Shown here: one piece after another, positions 25,244 to 36,406 of the stretch
Layout of the letters: the number at the start of each line of letters is the position of its first letter
Numbering within the stretch: the first letter of the stretch is position 1
Origin: Thalassolituus oleivorans MIL-1
GTDB taxonomy: Bacteria > Pseudomonadota > Gammaproteobacteria > Pseudomonadales > Oceanobacteraceae
DNA: 64,000 bases
Direction: 5' to 3'
NCBI RefSeq assembly: GCF_000355675.1
Contig: NC_020888.1
Location: forward strand, 469,001 to 533,000
The notes under the pieces: model-generated
The model's input: the letters and a program-made list of their open reading frames with translations, nothing else
What the model was told of the DNA's origin: nothing
Database searches by the model: none
Position numbers and translations under genes: made by a program

Positions 25244-26281
25244 ATGGACGCTAACAAGCAAAAAGCACTCGACGCCGCGCTCAGCCAAATCGAACGTCAG
25301 TTTGGTAAGGGTGCTGTCATGAAAATGGGTGAGCAGCCACGCGAAGCGATTCCTGCGATCTCCACCGGTTCACTAGGATTAGACATTGCCTTAGGCATAG
25401 GCGGTTTGCCAGTAGGTCGTATTGTTGAGATCTACGGTCCTGAAAGCTCGGGTAAAACCACAATGTGTTTGTCGGTAATGGCGCAAGCACAGAAAATGGG
25501 GAAAACCGTTGCCATTATTGATGCTGAGCACGCGTTAGATCCACTGTATGCCGAGAAGCTAGGGATCGATCTTGATAGTCTATTGGTTTCTCAGCCAGAT
25601 ACTGGTGAGCAAGCCTTAGAAATTTGCGATAGTTTAGTCCGTTCAGGCGCCGTGGATGTGATTGTGGTCGACTCGGTTGCTGCGTTGACGCCTCGTGCGG
25701 AAATTGAAGGCGAGATGGGTGACACACACGTAGGTTTGCAGGCGCGCTTGATGTCGCAAGCATTGCGTAAAATCACCGGTAATATCAAAAACGCGAATTG
25801 TTTAGTGATCTTCATTAACCAAATTCGTATGAAAATTGGTGTGATGTTTGGTAGCCCTGAAACCACTACAGGTGGTAACGCGCTGAAGTTTTACTCATCG
25901 GTACGTTTGGATATTCGTCGTATCGGTTCAGTGAAGCAAGGCGACGAAGTGGTTGGTAACGAAACTCGCGTTAAAGTGGTTAAAAACAAGGTTGCGCCAC
26001 CGTTTAAACAAGCCGAATTCCAAATCATGTACGGTTCTGGCATTTACCACATGGGCGAGGTAATCGACCTAGGTGTTAAAGCTGGTTTAGTCGATAAGTC
26101 TGGCGCTTGGTACAGCTATAAAGGCGATAAAATTGGTCAAGGCAAAGCCAATGCTGCCGTATATTTAGGTGAGCATCCAGAGCTTGCCGTAGAAATTGAA
26201 GCGGGCATTCGTGCGCAAATGTTGACCCCTGCTATCGCCGCTGAAACATCTAGCGAAGTGGATGAAGAAGCAGAAGCTTGA
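25244..26281 (+). CDS. recA: Recombinase RecA
   Basis: The 345-residue protein has GPESSGKTT (Walker A, residues 65-73), the conserved [19 protein letters not shown] region, [14 protein letters not shown] and [14 protein letters not shown] (loop L2 region), and an acidic tail ([10 protein letters not shown]). It forms filaments on single-stranded DNA for strand exchange and LexA cleavage. Start chosen at 25244 (MDANKQKAL), preceded by AGGACAGGAT-type ribosome site; a longer in-frame start at 25199 would fall in the leader. Confidence 0.98.
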   Translation: MDANKQKALDAALSQIERQFGKGAVMKMGEQPREAIPAISTGSLGLDIALGIGGLPVGRIVEIYGPESSGKTTMCLSVMAQAQKMGKTVAIIDAEHALDPLYAEKLGIDLDSLLVSQPDTGEQALEICDSLVRSGAVDVIVVDSVAALTPRAEIEGEMGDTHVGLQARLMSQALRKITGNIKNANCLVIFINQIRMKIGVMFGSPETTTGGNALKFYSSVRLDIRRIGSVKQGDEVVGNETRVKVVKNKVAPPFKQAEFQIMYGSGIYHMGEVIDLGVKAGLVDKSGAWYSYKGDKIGQGKANAAVYLGEHPELAVEIEAGIRAQMLTPAIAAETSSEVDEEAEA

Positions 26282-26747
26282 TCCGTTAGACCGCGCCGCG
26301 TTAATGCGCGTTGCGGTCGATTTACTTTCCCGCCGTGAATACTCGCGCCAAGAACTTTGGCGCAAGCTCTCTCCTCGAGCGGCTGATACAGCCGATGTCG
26401 AAAGTGTACTTATTGATTTGTCGGAACGGCATTGGCAGTCAGATGAACGCTTCTCTGAATCTTTTCTTCGCAGTCGAGTTGCTCGCGGCCATGGCCCTGT
26501 GCGTGTTCGCCAAGCCCTGAGAGAGAAAGGCATTAAGGATGAGCTGGTAAAGCAATCCTTAGATGCGTGCGATCAAGATTGGTATCAGTTGGCATCGGAT
26601 GTCGCAGCAAAGAAGCTCGCTAGTCTGAAGGGTGAACCTCAAGATATAAGAGCGAAGCTCTATCGCTTTCTTGCTTACCGTGGCTTCTCTTCCGATCAAA
26701 TTCAGACAGTTATTGAACGAGTGTCAATCGAAGACACTTGTGACTGA
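26262..26747 (+). CDS. recX: RecA regulator RecX
   Basis: The 161-residue basic protein is built of three-helix repeats ([51 protein letters not shown]), the RecX fold. RecX limits RecA filament growth. The start overlaps recA by 20 bp in another frame, so its level depends on recA translation. Confidence 0.95.
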   Translation: MKKQKLDPLDRAALMRVAVDLLSRREYSRQELWRKLSPRAADTADVESVLIDLSERHWQSDERFSESFLRSRVARGHGPVRVRQALREKGIKDELVKQSLDACDQDWYQLASDVAAKKLASLKGEPQDIRAKLYRFLAYRGFSSDQIQTVIERVSIEDTCD

Positions 26748-26903
26748 TGATTTTATCTTGTTTTTCCTGACTATACGGGCAATGTCGCCTTAGTCTATTG
26801 ACACATGTGTCCATGCTAACCATGATCGAATGAAATCTACCGAAAGTGAACAGATGTTCATTTTTGTAAGAGGACGATAATTAGAATCTTGTTGGGGAAG
26901 GAT

Positions 26904-27938
26904 ATGGGCCCGACTGCTCAGGTTGATATTGTACTGGTGCAGCACCTGCTCAATTTTTGGAGCAGTCGTGGAGTCGAGATGGATCCGGTTTGGCCACTAT
27001 TGGGTATCGATATTGGCGATCCATTACCTCGCTGGGTAAATTCCGAGCGTGTAGCCGATGCACATCGCTATGCATTTCAATTTTTAAATGATGACCTGAT
27101 TGGTATCGATCTTGGGCAATATGTTGCTCGCCGTGATTTACCGATGGCTCGTCTATTGCGTTATGCCGACACCTTGCGTACTGGCTTGACGGATTTCGTC
27201 CCTTATTTCTATTTGATGACTGGCAGTGTGTGTTTAGAGCTGCAGGTTACTGATGTTCGCTCAGTGATTAGCATCGAACGCAAAACTTCCCACACAATGA
27301 GCCAGTTGCAGCAAAGTGCCGCACTTGCGTGCATCGCAGAGGCTTGTCGCATAGCGTTGGGAAAGCGCTACGAAGAGGACGATCTTCTACTCTGTATCCC
27401 TAAAGAATTTATGTGCTACCAGCGTGCTATTGAACAGCGCATGAAGATCAATGTGACCGGCGCTTCTGGTTTTGGCCTCGAAATTAGCGGTAGTGCTTGG
27501 CAGCGCTTGAATTTAGAGCAGCAGCCCATTCTTTATGCCAGTGTGCTGCGAGATTTACGCCGCCAAGATGAAAAATTTAAAGATCACTTAGCTATCTACA
27601 ATGAGTTGCGGGATATTTTACAAATGTGCCTGTTGAAGCGTCATGTATCTCAAGATGACGTTGCTGATCAGTTAGGCATTAGTGTGCGTAATTTACAACG
27701 ACGCCTCAAAGCGCTGGGTACGACCTATCAAAATTTACTTGATGAGGGTCGTCAGGCCTTAGCGATGAAGGTCATTCGTGAAGGTGATATGCCTTTGTAT
27801 GAGGTGGCTTATTTGGTGGGGTACACCGAGCCGAGTGCGTTTTATAAAGCTTTTAAGCGTTGGACAGGGTCAACGCCTGGCGACTATCGTCAGGCGTATC
27901 AGGAAAGACTCAGTGCAGTTTCAAACGGGGCCGAATAA
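26904..27938 (+). CDS. AraC-family transcriptional regulator
   Basis: The 344-residue protein has an N-terminal ligand-binding domain of the Arabinose_bd type (as in OruR/ArgR-like regulators). Its C-terminal double HTH is at about residues 240-335 ([44 protein letters not shown]). ATG 26904 is used; GGGGAAGG lies only 2 bases before it, and the upstream TTG at 26889 has AGAGGA 15 bases before, so the start is uncertain by five codons. Its 3' end overlaps that of the convergent NADH dehydrogenase gene by 29 bp. Target unknown. Confidence 0.88.
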   Translation: MGPTAQVDIVLVQHLLNFWSSRGVEMDPVWPLLGIDIGDPLPRWVNSERVADAHRYAFQFLNDDLIGIDLGQYVARRDLPMARLLRYADTLRTGLTDFVPYFYLMTGSVCLELQVTDVRSVISIERKTSHTMSQLQQSAALACIAEACRIALGKRYEEDDLLLCIPKEFMCYQRAIEQRMKINVTGASGFGLEISGSAWQRLNLEQQPILYASVLRDLRRQDEKFKDHLAIYNELRDILQMCLLKRHVSQDDVADQLGISVRNLQRRLKALGTTYQNLLDEGRQALAMKVIREGDMPLYEVAYLVGYTEPSAFYKAFKRWTGSTPGDYRQAYQERLSAVSNGAE

Positions 27939-29193
27939 CCTTATTGATGTGGCCAACTAGGCTTAGTAATAAGGTGTGCCAGTATCCGTGTAATGCAATT
28001 TGATGCATGCGATATAACGATACATACACAAAGCGCGCCAAGCGCCCCTCGATCATCATAGATCCGCTACTTAGATTCCCCATCAAGCTACCAATCGTGC
28101 TGTAGCCGCTAAGCGACACGAGTGAACCTTTGTCTTTGTATACAAACTCAGGCATCGGCTGCCCTTTGTAGCGTGCTTTTAGCGCTTTAAACATGTGAGT
28201 TGCTTGCTGGTGTGCTGCTTGCGCACGTGGAGGCACAGGTTTGCCATCAGCTTGTAATACGCAGGCACAGTCACCCATAGCGAAAATATTCGGATCTTCA
28301 CTCTGCAAGCTACTATCGACCATTATCTGATGAGCGCGATTGGTTTCGAGGCCAAGAGTGGCCATGAAACTTGGAGCGCGAACGCCTGCTGCCCAAACTT
28401 TTAATTTTGCGCTAATTAGTCCGTCATTCTTAGTCACAAAGCCGTCCGCTGTCGCTTCGGTAATCAGTGTGCCGGTTCGCACCGATACACCGAGAGCTTC
28501 TAGTTCACGAGTTGCTGCTTTTGATATGCGTGTCGGCAGGGCGGGAAGAATACGTTCACCCGCCTCTATAAGCGTTACGCTGAGCTGCTTTGGTGATACG
28601 TTTTTCATACCATAGCGAGTTAGAACTTCTGCGGTGTTATACAGCTCTGCAGACAGCTCTACACCCGTTGCGCCTGCGCCAACGATGGCGATCTCTAGGT
28701 TCTTTGGATTTTCACTCGAATTTGCTCGTAAAAATTCATTCAACAAGGTGCGGTGAAACCGTTCGGCTTGACGACGACTATCCAAAAATATGCAGTGTTC
28801 TTTTGCACCTGGAGTACCAAAGTCGTTGGTAATACTGCCAATTGCCAGCACGAGTGTGTGGTAAGGGATGTTCCGTTCGGGTAATACGACGTCGCCGTCT
28901 TCGTCATAGATTGGCGATAAGATGACGTGTTGTTGCTCACGATCCAAACCACACATACGACCCAATTGAAAATCGAATCCATGGACTTTGCCATGACCGC
29001 GATAATCTAATTCGTCGATACCGGAATCGAGTGCGCCGGTGGCGACTTCGTGCAGTAGTGGCTTCCAAAGGTGCGTAGAGTTGGCATCGACTAATACAAT
29101 CTCGGCTTTGCCGCTGCGACCAAGCGCACGACCCAACTGAGTAGCCAATTCCAGCCCTCCTGCACCACCGCCAACAATAACGATGCGTTGCAT
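27910..29193 (-). CDS. ndh: Type II NADH dehydrogenase (NDH-2)
   Basis: The 427-residue flavoprotein has an FAD-binding [15 protein letters not shown] (residues 7-21), an NAD-binding [13 protein letters not shown] (about 172-184), the FAD-contact motif [10 protein letters not shown] (about 305) and the quinone-site region [11 protein letters not shown]. It transfers electrons from NADH to quinone at the inner membrane without proton pumping. Single gene, ending convergent and overlapping with the AraC gene. Confidence 0.93.
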   Translation of the reverse strand: MQRIVIVGGGAGGLELATQLGRALGRSGKAEIVLVDANSTHLWKPLLHEVATGALDSGIDELDYRGHGKVHGFDFQLGRMCGLDREQQHVILSPIYDEDGDVVLPERNIPYHTLVLAIGSITNDFGTPGAKEHCIFLDSRRQAERFHRTLLNEFLRANSSENPKNLEIAIVGAGATGVELSAELYNTAEVLTRYGMKNVSPKQLSVTLIEAGERILPALPTRISKAATRELEALGVSVRTGTLITEATADGFVTKNDGLISAKLKVWAAGVRAPSFMATLGLETNRAHQIMVDSSLQSEDPNIFAMGDCACVLQADGKPVPPRAQAAHQQATHMFKALKARYKGQPMPEFVYKDKGSLVSLSGYSTIGSLMGNLSSGSMMIEGRLARFVYVSLYRMHQIALHGYWHTLLLSLVGHINKVIRPRLKLH

Positions 29194-29252
29194 ATCAGAG
29201 AACTCCGAAGATTAAGAAATTATCGGCATTATACGGGGAAAGAGCATAGACC

Positions 29253-29284
29253 GTGACCGAAAATGGTGCGCTATTTTCGGTCAC
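29253..29284. terminator. Perfect 12-bp stem-loop between hydrolase and ndh genes
   Basis: GTGACCGAAAAT at 29253-29264 pairs perfectly with ATTTTCGGTCAC at 29273-29284 across an 8-base loop. It lies 28 bp after the hydrolase stop on the minus strand and about 60 bp before the ndh start. A long T-tract is missing, so it may be a terminator of moderate strength, a processing site or a protein-binding palindrome. Confidence 0.55.
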
Positions 29285-29311
29285 GTTGTGAAGGGACGGT
29301 AAATTGTAGGA

Positions 29312-30178
29312 TTAATTTACGGCCTTGTGTGTCGTGAAAAATTCAATAAGGCGTGAATTTACTTCTTCTGGTTTGTCGTGTGCTAACCAGTGTGTGGCAT
29401 CTGGATAGGTAAATAGACGGGCGCGGCTAGTGTAATCCAAGCTTTTAGAGGCCATTGGTAAGGTCAATGCTAAGTCCTGTTCGCCCCATAAGATTTGAGT
29501 TGGACAATGAACTTGGCCGTCGCCTTTCGGGTGCGGCATGGTACGAATGACAGAGCGATAATAATTCACCATACCGGTCATTGCGCCCGGAATTCGCCAG
29601 TGCTCCAGTAGGGTTTTGATATCTTCTGGCTGATAACTGCCCTTGTTCGAGGTTAGGGTTAGCACCTTACGGAACGTCATGTAGTTGAACAGGCTGATCA
29701 TTTTTTCTGGTAACCAAGGAATTTGGAAAAAAAACATGTACCAGCTTTTTAATACTTGTAGCGGATTGGCTTTGAGCGAATTCAAGAATACTTCTGGGTG
29801 TGGCACATTTAATACGCTTAGGCTGCTTAGATTGTCGCCCATGTGTATTGCATACCACCAAGCAATGATGGCTCCCCAGTCGTGACCAACCAGATGTATT
29901 TTTTCAGCACCACTGAATTTACGAATGGCGTCAACATCTTCAATTAAACGATCAACATGATATGCGCTGACGGCTTTCGGCTTGGATGAGTGTCCATAAC
30001 CTCGTTGATTCGGAACGTAGACTCGGTAGCCTGCCTCAGCAAGTACCGGTATTTGGTGTTTCCAAGTGGCCCAGCATTCGGGAAAACCGTGCAGAAGAAT
30101 GACAACTTCACCATTTTCAGGCCCGGCAACGCGGGTTTCTAGGCTGATGCCGTTGTGCTCAATATTGATAACTTCCAT
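29312..30178 (-). CDS. Alpha/beta-hydrolase, epoxide-hydrolase-like
   Basis: The 288-residue protein has the HGFPECWATW oxyanion motif (about residues 30-39). The nucleophile elbow is GHDWGAI with nucleophilic Asp (about 100), typical of epoxide hydrolases and haloalkane dehalogenases rather than esterases. A cap with Trp/Tyr residues follows, then LWGEQDLAL (acid) and DATHWLAHDKP with the catalytic His. It likely adds water to epoxides; the substrate is unknown. AGGAAA precedes the start; a GTG one codon upstream (30181) is possible. Confidence 0.87.
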   Translation of the reverse strand: MEVINIEHNGISLETRVAGPENGEVVILLHGFPECWATWKHQIPVLAEAGYRVYVPNQRGYGHSSKPKAVSAYHVDRLIEDVDAIRKFSGAEKIHLVGHDWGAIIAWWYAIHMGDNLSSLSVLNVPHPEVFLNSLKANPLQVLKSWYMFFFQIPWLPEKMISLFNYMTFRKVLTLTSNKGSYQPEDIKTLLEHWRIPGAMTGMVNYYRSVIRTMPHPKGDGQVHCPTQILWGEQDLALTLPMASKSLDYTSRARLFTYPDATHWLAHDKPEEVNSRLIEFFTTHKAVN

Positions 30179-30193
30179 CACAGGGTATTTCCT

Positions 30194-30427
30194 CTAATTG
30201 GAGACGGGTGTTTGTCCAGGTAATTCGTACAGGCCTAATAAATGGCTAATCGCCAGTATGGTGATTAAGCCGCAGAGGCCGAGAGCAAAATTACGCACGG
30301 CTTTAGGCAATTTTAAGTAACCTTGATGCCAGTGCAAAAACTTGGGATGTCCAAATGGACCGATAGCCAAGTGCAACATTACCCAAGCCATGGCCAGCGC
30401 CATGGCAAAGTAGAGTAGACCTATCAC
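30194..30427 (-). CDS. Small two-TM membrane protein
   Basis: The 77-residue protein has TM helices at about residues 2-23 (LLYFAMALAMAWVMLHLAIG) and 44-65 (NFALGLCGLITILAISHLLG). A GTG start overlaps the stop of the upstream gene by 4 bp, so it is coupled to it. Not recognised; probably an inner-membrane protein in the same operon as the hydrolase. Confidence 0.65.
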   Translation of the reverse strand: MIGLLYFAMALAMAWVMLHLAIGPFGHPKFLHWHQGYLKLPKAVRNFALGLCGLITILAISHLLGLYELPGQTPVSN

Positions 30428-31401
30428 GGTTTGCCCTTTGGTCTCTGGATAGCATCCAATTGACGCTGACAGGCGCGCAAGTTAAGCGCTTCTTCTGCAC
30501 TGCGGGGTGTCAAACCGATACAGGTCGTAAGGAGTTCAATTGAATGATCGTGAAAGTCGGAATTATTTAATCGCGCCAGCGCTTTGGTGTATTCATTGTA
30601 GATGACCGGCATGGAGCGCTCTAATTCTAGGGCTTGCTCGAACGCATCAATGGCACGGCTTTCTGTTGCACCGTAAGTCATACGACCCAAAAAGGAGCCT
30701 ACTCTTTCTACAATGCCTGCTTGTATCGCTCCTGTGGTGCCTAAGTAAATAGCGCGATTCGGATACCGCTCATGCAGGTCTTTCAGAATTTCTAATGATG
30801 AGGTGATGTAGCCACTCGACCGCGCAGCGGAGGTATCGAGCAATTCTAGTGTGCGTGCATGAGAATAAACCAAACCGAATTGGCCAAAGGCATAGTCAGG
30901 GCTTAGCGGCAACAGGGCTTCTGATTGTGAAGCGCTTGCGGCAAATAGTTCTAGTTTTTTATCCTTGTCTTCAACCACCAGGGCAGCATACATAGAGAGT
31001 GCGTATATTGCAGGCACTTTGCCGAATGGACCGAGTTGCATGCCGAGTTCGTAAGCTTCTTCGAAGTGGCCCTCGTAATGTAGGCGCCAGACTTCTTGAA
31101 TGGCCAAACTCAGTGGTTCGAAACTACCTTCAAGGATGGCATGCAAAGCCGGATGAGCGTTTGGAGCTTGAGCATCTTGGAGGGTGCGTAATGCTAAGTC
31201 CGGATAAACCTTCATTTGATCGAGAAGGTGTTCGACGCTTGGAAAGTCGACGCGCGAAATTAGCGTTAACTCTTGCCAGTGGGCTTCTAATAGATCGCCA
31301 CTGTAATCGAATTGCGGGAGATCACTAGGGTATGCCTGCCATGTCCCAGCGGACGCAGTAGAAGCAATAGAAATGAGTAATGACAAAAACCAACGGCGCA
31401 T
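30424..31401 (-). CDS. Secreted TPR-like protein of unknown function
   Basis: The 325-residue protein has a signal peptide (MRRWFLSLLISIASTASAG) and a helical body with TPR-like repeats (AIDAFEQALELERSMPVIYNE is clear, here broken: AIDAFEQALELE ... VIYNEYTKAL). It likely resides in the periplasm. First gene of a minus-strand operon with the small membrane protein and the hydrolase. No specific family recognised. Confidence 0.7.
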   Translation of the reverse strand: MRRWFLSLLISIASTASAGTWQAYPSDLPQFDYSGDLLEAHWQELTLISRVDFPSVEHLLDQMKVYPDLALRTLQDAQAPNAHPALHAILEGSFEPLSLAIQEVWRLHYEGHFEEAYELGMQLGPFGKVPAIYALSMYAALVVEDKDKKLELFAASASQSEALLPLSPDYAFGQFGLVYSHARTLELLDTSAARSSGYITSSLEILKDLHERYPNRAIYLGTTGAIQAGIVERVGSFLGRMTYGATESRAIDAFEQALELERSMPVIYNEYTKALARLNNSDFHDHSIELLTTCIGLTPRSAEEALNLRACQRQLDAIQRPKGKP

Positions 31402-31493
31402 AATGTATCCTTGTTTGAGGCGCGATTATAACGGCGTTGGTCTAGTTTGAACTGTCAGATCCAGCCAAAGTTGGCTGTCGGTTTAGAGCAGAA

Positions 31494-31694
31494 TTAAAAT
31501 GCGTTGCCTGCTTTTATACCAAGAGCTTTCAGAATTTTTGCTAGAGGGCAGAACCCAGTAAACGCCGCTTGCAGCATGTTAGCGCCGACGAACGCGGTAA
31601 ACCACAGCCAATATGACGAGTGTGCTTGCGCTAGGGCCAAGCTGAGTAAAATAAATGTACCGGCAATGGCAAAAACAAGACGATCAATATTCAT
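31494..31694 (-). CDS. DUF2892 / YgaP-type membrane protein
   Basis: The 66-residue protein starts [20 protein letters not shown] and ends with the DUF2892 signature [14 protein letters not shown]. Two hydrophobic helices are present. In other proteins this domain is fused to rhodanese (YgaP); here it stands alone. The role is unclear; the CP motif may bind persulfide. Confidence 0.85.
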   Translation of the reverse strand: MNIDRLVFAIAGTFILLSLALAQAHSSYWLWFTAFVGANMLQAAFTGFCPLAKILKALGIKAGNAF

Positions 31695-31923
31695 AAGTAC
31701 CTTCCATCTGACTGTTAATAAGTTAAATTCATATATTCCAATATGGTTATATTGTGGTGGCGAATGGGTTTTAGGTCAAGCTCAGCTGTGAAAAAATAGC
31801 GGAGTTAGGCCAGAGGCATCATGCTTTCAATAGATATCGCATCAGGGACTCGGACTTGGCAGCGCAAACCGCTATACTTCGTCCCCTTATATTATTAACT
31901 CGCTTCCGGATACCCGTAGCCGT

Positions 31924-34551
31924 ATGAAAAGCTCAGACATTCGCAAGGCATTTCTAGATTACTTCGCCGCTCAAGGTCATGAAGTGGTCGCTTCCAGCCC
32001 ACTGATCCCTGGTAATGACCCAACCTTGTTGTTTACCAACGCCGGTATGGTTCAGTTTAAAGATTGTTTTCTCGGTCAGGACCAACGCAGCTATACCCGC
32101 GCTGTGTCATCGCAGCGCTGTGTTCGTGCTGGCGGTAAGCATAACGATCTGGAAAACGTCGGTTATACCGCACGTCATCACACCTTCTTTGAGATGCTAG
32201 GTAACTTCAGCTTTGGCGACTACTTCAAAGAAGACGCGATCAAATTTGCGTGGGAGTTTCTGACGTCACCACAGTGGCTGAATCTGCCAAAAGAAAAATT
32301 ACTGGTGACGGTTTACGCTGAAGATGACGAGGCTTTTGATATCTGGAATCAAAAGATGGGTATTCCTGCCGAAAAAATTATCCGCATCGGCGACAATAAA
32401 GGTTCACGCTACGCCTCGGATAACTTCTGGCAGATGGGTGATACTGGTCCTTGTGGTCCATGCACCGAGATTTTCTACGACCACGGCGAACACATTTGGG
32501 GCGGCCCTCCAGGTTCACCAGAAGAAGACGGTGATCGTTTTATCGAGATCTGGAACAACGTATTCATGCAGTTTAACCGTCAGCCCGACGGTGAAATGCA
32601 GCCGTTACCTAAGCCTTCTGTTGATACGGGCATGGGCTTGGAGCGTATTTCTGCAATTATGCAGGGCGTGCACAGCAACTACGAAATCGATTTATTTCAA
32701 GCCTTGTTAAAAGCCGCTGGTGAGCTGACTGGTTGCACCGACATGGAAAACAAATCACTGCGCGTGATTGCTGACCATATTCGTTCTACCAGCTTCTTGA
32801 TCGTGGATGGCGTATTACCGTCCAATGAAGGCCGCGGTTATGTATTGCGTCGTATTATTCGTCGTGCGGTTCGTCATGGTCACATGCTGGGTGCGAAAGT
32901 CGGTTTCTTCCACCAGTTGGTGGGCGCTCTGGTTGAGCAAATGGGCGAAGCCTATCCGGAATTGCGTACGCTACAGGCGCACGTCGAAAAAGTTTTACGC
33001 TTAGAAGAAGAGCAATTCGCTAAGACCTTAGATAAAGGTATGGCGATCCTCAACGATGCTATCGCGGATTTGAAAGGCGATACTATTCCCGGTGAGACCG
33101 CGTTTAAGTTGTACGACACCTATGGTTTTCCGCTGGATTTAACCGCTGACGTAGCACGTGAGCGCGACCTTAAAGTTGATGAGGACGGCTTTAATGTGGC
33201 GATGGATAAACAGCGTGAAATGGCGCGTGCAGGTAGTAACTTCGGTGGTAACTACGGCAAGGGTTTAGAAATCGACGGTCAAACGCAATTTTTGGGGTAC
33301 GCCTCGCTGGAAAATACCGGCACGGTCAAAGCCTTATTTAAAGACGGCGTTGCGGTTGATTCATTGAGCGCAGGCGATGAAGCGGTATTGGTCTTGGATG
33401 AAACCGCATTCTATGCGGAAAGCGGTGGTCAGGCCGGTGACTCAGGTTTCCTCAAGGCTGATGGCGTTGTCTTTCAAGTAAAAGACACCAGCAAAGAAGG
33501 TAAAAATCACCTACATAAAGGTGTGTTGGTGGAAGGCTCTATTGCAGTCGGCAATCAGCTGACAGCCGTTGTGGACGCCGAAAAACGTCAATCCACCGCG
33601 ATTCATCATTCCGCGACTCACTTATTACATGCGGCTTTGCGTCAAGTGTTGGGTGAGCATGTGAGCCAGAAAGGCTCATTGGTAACCTACGATAAACTGC
33701 GCTTCGACTTCTCGCATTTAGAAGCCGTTTCTGCTGATGAAATTGCCCTAATCGAAAACATCGTCAATACGCAAATTCGTGCTAATACACCGGTTACGAC
33801 GCGCTTGATGAATATCGATGCGGCGCGAGAGTCAGGGGCGATGGCCTTGTTCGGTGAAAAATACGATGACGAAGTTCGTGTGTTGTCGATGGGGATCAAT
33901 GATTTCTCGGTCGAGTTGTGTGGTGGTACTCATGCGACTCGTACTGGTGACATCGGTTTGCTAAAAATCAGTTCAGAAAGTGGTATTGCTGCAGGCATTC
34001 GTCGTATTGAAGCGGTAGTAGGGCAGTCGGCGTTGGATTTCATTGCCCAAGAGGAACGTACTCTTACAACTATTGCGCGTGCACTGAAAGGCTCGACGGA
34101 AAATGTTGCTGATAAGGTTGAGCAGTTACAGGTTCGTAGTCGTCAGTTAGAAAAAGAACTGGAAGCGTTGAAGTCAAAATTGGCGAGCAGTGCGGGTTCT
34201 GATTTAGCCGGCAGTGCGAAAGACATTAACGGCGTAAAAGTTTTGGCTGCACGCCTCGACGGTGCCGATGTGAATGCTTTGCGGGAAACCATGGATCAGC
34301 TTAAAAATAAGCTGGGTTCGGCATTGATCATGCTAGCTGCAGAAACCGACGGTAAAGTAACTTTACTGGCAGGTGTAACTAAAGATCTGATAGGTAAAGC
34401 GAAAGCCGGCGATGCCGTGAAAGAATGCGCGCCTTACGTTGATGGTCGTGGTGGCGGTAAGCCAGAAATGGCTCAAGCGGGCGGTCAGAAGCCAGAAGGT
34501 ATCGACGAAGCATTAGCAGCGTTCGAAATTTGGGCGGCAACAGCACTGTAA
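31924..34551 (+). CDS. alaS: Alanyl-tRNA synthetase
   Basis: The 875-residue protein has the class II core with [14 protein letters not shown] and the [17 protein letters not shown] motif 1-2 region (about 80-96). The editing domain has [12 protein letters not shown] (about 565) and the zinc-binding [13 protein letters not shown] (about 665). A coiled coil and the C-Ala domain with [15 protein letters not shown] end the protein. It charges tRNA-Ala and edits mischarged serine and glycine. It precedes lysC and csrA, as in Pseudomonas. Confidence 0.98.
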   Translation: MKSSDIRKAFLDYFAAQGHEVVASSPLIPGNDPTLLFTNAGMVQFKDCFLGQDQRSYTRAVSSQRCVRAGGKHNDLENVGYTARHHTFFEMLGNFSFGDYFKEDAIKFAWEFLTSPQWLNLPKEKLLVTVYAEDDEAFDIWNQKMGIPAEKIIRIGDNKGSRYASDNFWQMGDTGPCGPCTEIFYDHGEHIWGGPPGSPEEDGDRFIEIWNNVFMQFNRQPDGEMQPLPKPSVDTGMGLERISAIMQGVHSNYEIDLFQALLKAAGELTGCTDMENKSLRVIADHIRSTSFLIVDGVLPSNEGRGYVLRRIIRRAVRHGHMLGAKVGFFHQLVGALVEQMGEAYPELRTLQAHVEKVLRLEEEQFAKTLDKGMAILNDAIADLKGDTIPGETAFKLYDTYGFPLDLTADVARERDLKVDEDGFNVAMDKQREMARAGSNFGGNYGKGLEIDGQTQFLGYASLENTGTVKALFKDGVAVDSLSAGDEAVLVLDETAFYAESGGQAGDSGFLKADGVVFQVKDTSKEGKNHLHKGVLVEGSIAVGNQLTAVVDAEKRQSTAIHHSATHLLHAALRQVLGEHVSQKGSLVTYDKLRFDFSHLEAVSADEIALIENIVNTQIRANTPVTTRLMNIDAARESGAMALFGEKYDDEVRVLSMGINDFSVELCGGTHATRTGDIGLLKISSESGIAAGIRRIEAVVGQSALDFIAQEERTLTTIARALKGSTENVADKVEQLQVRSRQLEKELEALKSKLASSAGSDLAGSAKDINGVKVLAARLDGADVNALRETMDQLKNKLGSALIMLAAETDGKVTLLAGVTKDLIGKAKAGDAVKECAPYVDGRGGGKPEMAQAGGQKPEGIDEALAAFEIWAATAL

Positions 34552-34578
34552 TATTGCTGTTTCGACACGCCAAACAGG

Positions 34579-34605
34579 AAAAAGCGGGCCATCGGTCCGC
34601 TTTTT
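34579..34605 (+). terminator. Intrinsic terminator after alaS
   Basis: AAAAAGCGG ... CCGCTTTTT with a short loop around ATCGG and a run of five T after the stem, 28 bp beyond the alaS stop. A standard rho-independent terminator. Confidence 0.85.
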
Positions 34606-34714
34606 CGCTTTTAACGCCAAGGGAACAGTGTTTGCTGCATGTACTTGCTTCCCTGAACCCCGCAATTGTTGTTTAATTAGCGACCTTTTTTCAGTCAATT
34701 CCAGTAATAGCACC

Positions 34715-35947
34715 ATGGCGTTATACGTACAGAAATATGGCGGTACTTCCGTAGGCACTGTTGAGCGCATTGAACATGTCGCCGACAAGGTTAAATCCTT
34801 CCACGACGCCGGTCATCAGATCGTTGTTGCGGTTTCAGCCATGAGTGGCGAAACCAACCGCTTGATCGGTTTGGCTAAGGGGATTTCAGATACACCATCT
34901 CCACGCGAAATGGACGTGTTGGTTTCAACTGGCGAGCAAGTCACCATTGCATTATTGGCAATGGCATTGCAAAAACGCGGCATTAATGCGCGTTCGTTTA
35001 CTGGTTGGCAGGTCGGTATTAAAACCGATAATGCCTTCATGAAAGCGCGTATTGAAGAAATTGATACTATTCCAATGCGTGAGCATTTAGACAGTGGTGG
35101 TGTTGTCGTTGTCGCTGGTTTCCAAGGCATTGATCCTGACAACAATATTACAACACTCGGTCGTGGTGGTTCGGATACCACAGGTGTTGCATTGGCTGCC
35201 GCGTTAGGTGCTGATGAATGTCAGATTTATACCGACGTTGATGGTGTTTACACCACTGACCCACGCGTTGTACCTAACGCCCGTCGTATGGACCGCGTTA
35301 CGTTTGAAGAAATGCTTGAGATGGCAAGTCTCGGCTCTAAAATTTTGCAAATTCGCTCAGTTGAATTTGCTGGCAAATATAAAGTTCCGCTGCGTGTTCT
35401 TTCGTCTTTCTCAGAAGGTAATGGCACGCTGATTACAATGGAGGAGAATGCTTCCGTGGAAAATCCTGTTATTGCTGGTATCGCGTTCAATCGTGATGAA
35501 GCTAAAGTGACTGTACAAGGCGTACCTGATGTTCCAGGTGTTGCATCACGTATTTTAGTACCGATTAGCGAAGCGAATATCGAAGTCGACATGATCGTGC
35601 AAAACGTCTCTGCAGACGGCACGACCGACTTTACTTTTACCGTGCATCGTAACGACTACAAAAAAGCGATGACGCTTTTGAATGCTCTGGCAACTGAGTT
35701 GAACGCGCGTGGCGTTCATGGAACTGATGACATCTGTAAAGTGTCTATGGTTGGTGTGGGCATGCGCTCACATGCGGGTGTTGCTAGTAAAATGTTCAAA
35801 ACGTTAGCTGATGAAAATATCAATATTCTCGCTATCACAACGTCTGAAATTAAAATTTCCGTAGTCATTGCGGAAAAGTATTTGGAACTGGCTGTTCGGG
35901 CTTTGCATACTGCTTTTGGCTTAGATGCCGAAGCCGTTGAAGACTGA
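34715..35947 (+). CDS. lysC: Aspartate kinase
   Basis: The 410-residue protein opens MALYVQKYGGTSVGTVERIE, with the kinase signature KYGGTS. TLGRGGSDTTGVALAAAL (about 147-164) and two ACT domains (about 265-335 and 345-405) follow. It phosphorylates aspartate, the first step to lysine, threonine and methionine, and the ACT domains bind feedback amino acids. Start chosen at 34715 because the family begins there; the in-frame extension to 34628 lies in the leader. A possible internal start (MEENASV, about 35440) for a beta subunit, as in Pseudomonas-type alpha2beta2 enzymes, is visible. Confidence 0.96.
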   Translation: MALYVQKYGGTSVGTVERIEHVADKVKSFHDAGHQIVVAVSAMSGETNRLIGLAKGISDTPSPREMDVLVSTGEQVTIALLAMALQKRGINARSFTGWQVGIKTDNAFMKARIEEIDTIPMREHLDSGGVVVVAGFQGIDPDNNITTLGRGGSDTTGVALAAALGADECQIYTDVDGVYTTDPRVVPNARRMDRVTFEEMLEMASLGSKILQIRSVEFAGKYKVPLRVLSSFSEGNGTLITMEENASVENPVIAGIAFNRDEAKVTVQGVPDVPGVASRILVPISEANIEVDMIVQNVSADGTTDFTFTVHRNDYKKAMTLLNALATELNARGVHGTDDICKVSMVGVGMRSHAGVASKMFKTLADENINILAITTSEIKISVVIAEKYLELAVRALHTAFGLDAEAVED

Positions 35948-35970
35948 TAGTCTCTTTCCACAAGAGGATT

Positions 35971-35999
35971 AGGAGGCACTCAATGATTGGGGGCCTCTT
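35971..35999 (+). terminator. Candidate terminator after lysC
   Basis: AGGAGGC and CTCAAT pair with ATTGGG and GCCTCTT in a long imperfect stem 24 bp after the lysC stop. The T-tract is short (TTAATAA), so efficiency is uncertain and some reading into csrA is possible. Confidence 0.55.
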
Positions 36000-36137
36000 A
36001 ATAACTAAAAATTCTCAATAAGTTTCCGCTGACGCTTTATCTTTGACTGAACTAGTCAATACTGGAAGAAGCGGAGCAGAGAATCGGCTTTTGCCAACAG
36101 CACCCTAGAATGAAACAGGAATGTTAGGAGACAACCT

Positions 36138-36332
36138 ATGCTTATTTTGACCCGTCGCGTGGGCGAAACACTGATGGTCGGTGATGAAGTGACCGTTACT
36201 GTGTTAGGAGTAAAAGGAAATCAGGTCCGCATTGGTGTTAACGCACCAAAAGAAGTTGCGGTTCACCGTGAAGAGATTTACCAACGTATTCAGCGTGAAA
36301 AAGACGGTGATGAGGACGTTGGCAACTATTAA
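36138..36332 (+). CDS. csrA: Carbon storage regulator CsrA (RsmA)
   Basis: The 64-residue RNA-binding protein begins [20 protein letters not shown] and includes [22 protein letters not shown] (excerpt [18 protein letters not shown]), the universal CsrA sequence, with Arg44-type contact residues. It binds GGA motifs in mRNA leaders. Its own leader has GGA at the ribosome site (TTAGGAGACAACCTATG) and a second one 8-9 bases upstream (ACAGGAATG), so self-repression is likely. Confidence 0.98.
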   Translation: MLILTRRVGETLMVGDEVTVTVLGVKGNQVRIGVNAPKEVAVHREEIYQRIQREKDGDEDVGNY

Positions 36333-36406
36333 TTTGCTAACGTATTAATTTCCTTAAATTTTTCCTTTGAATTTTTCACGGACGTGCTATTATGCGCGCC
36401 GTGAAT

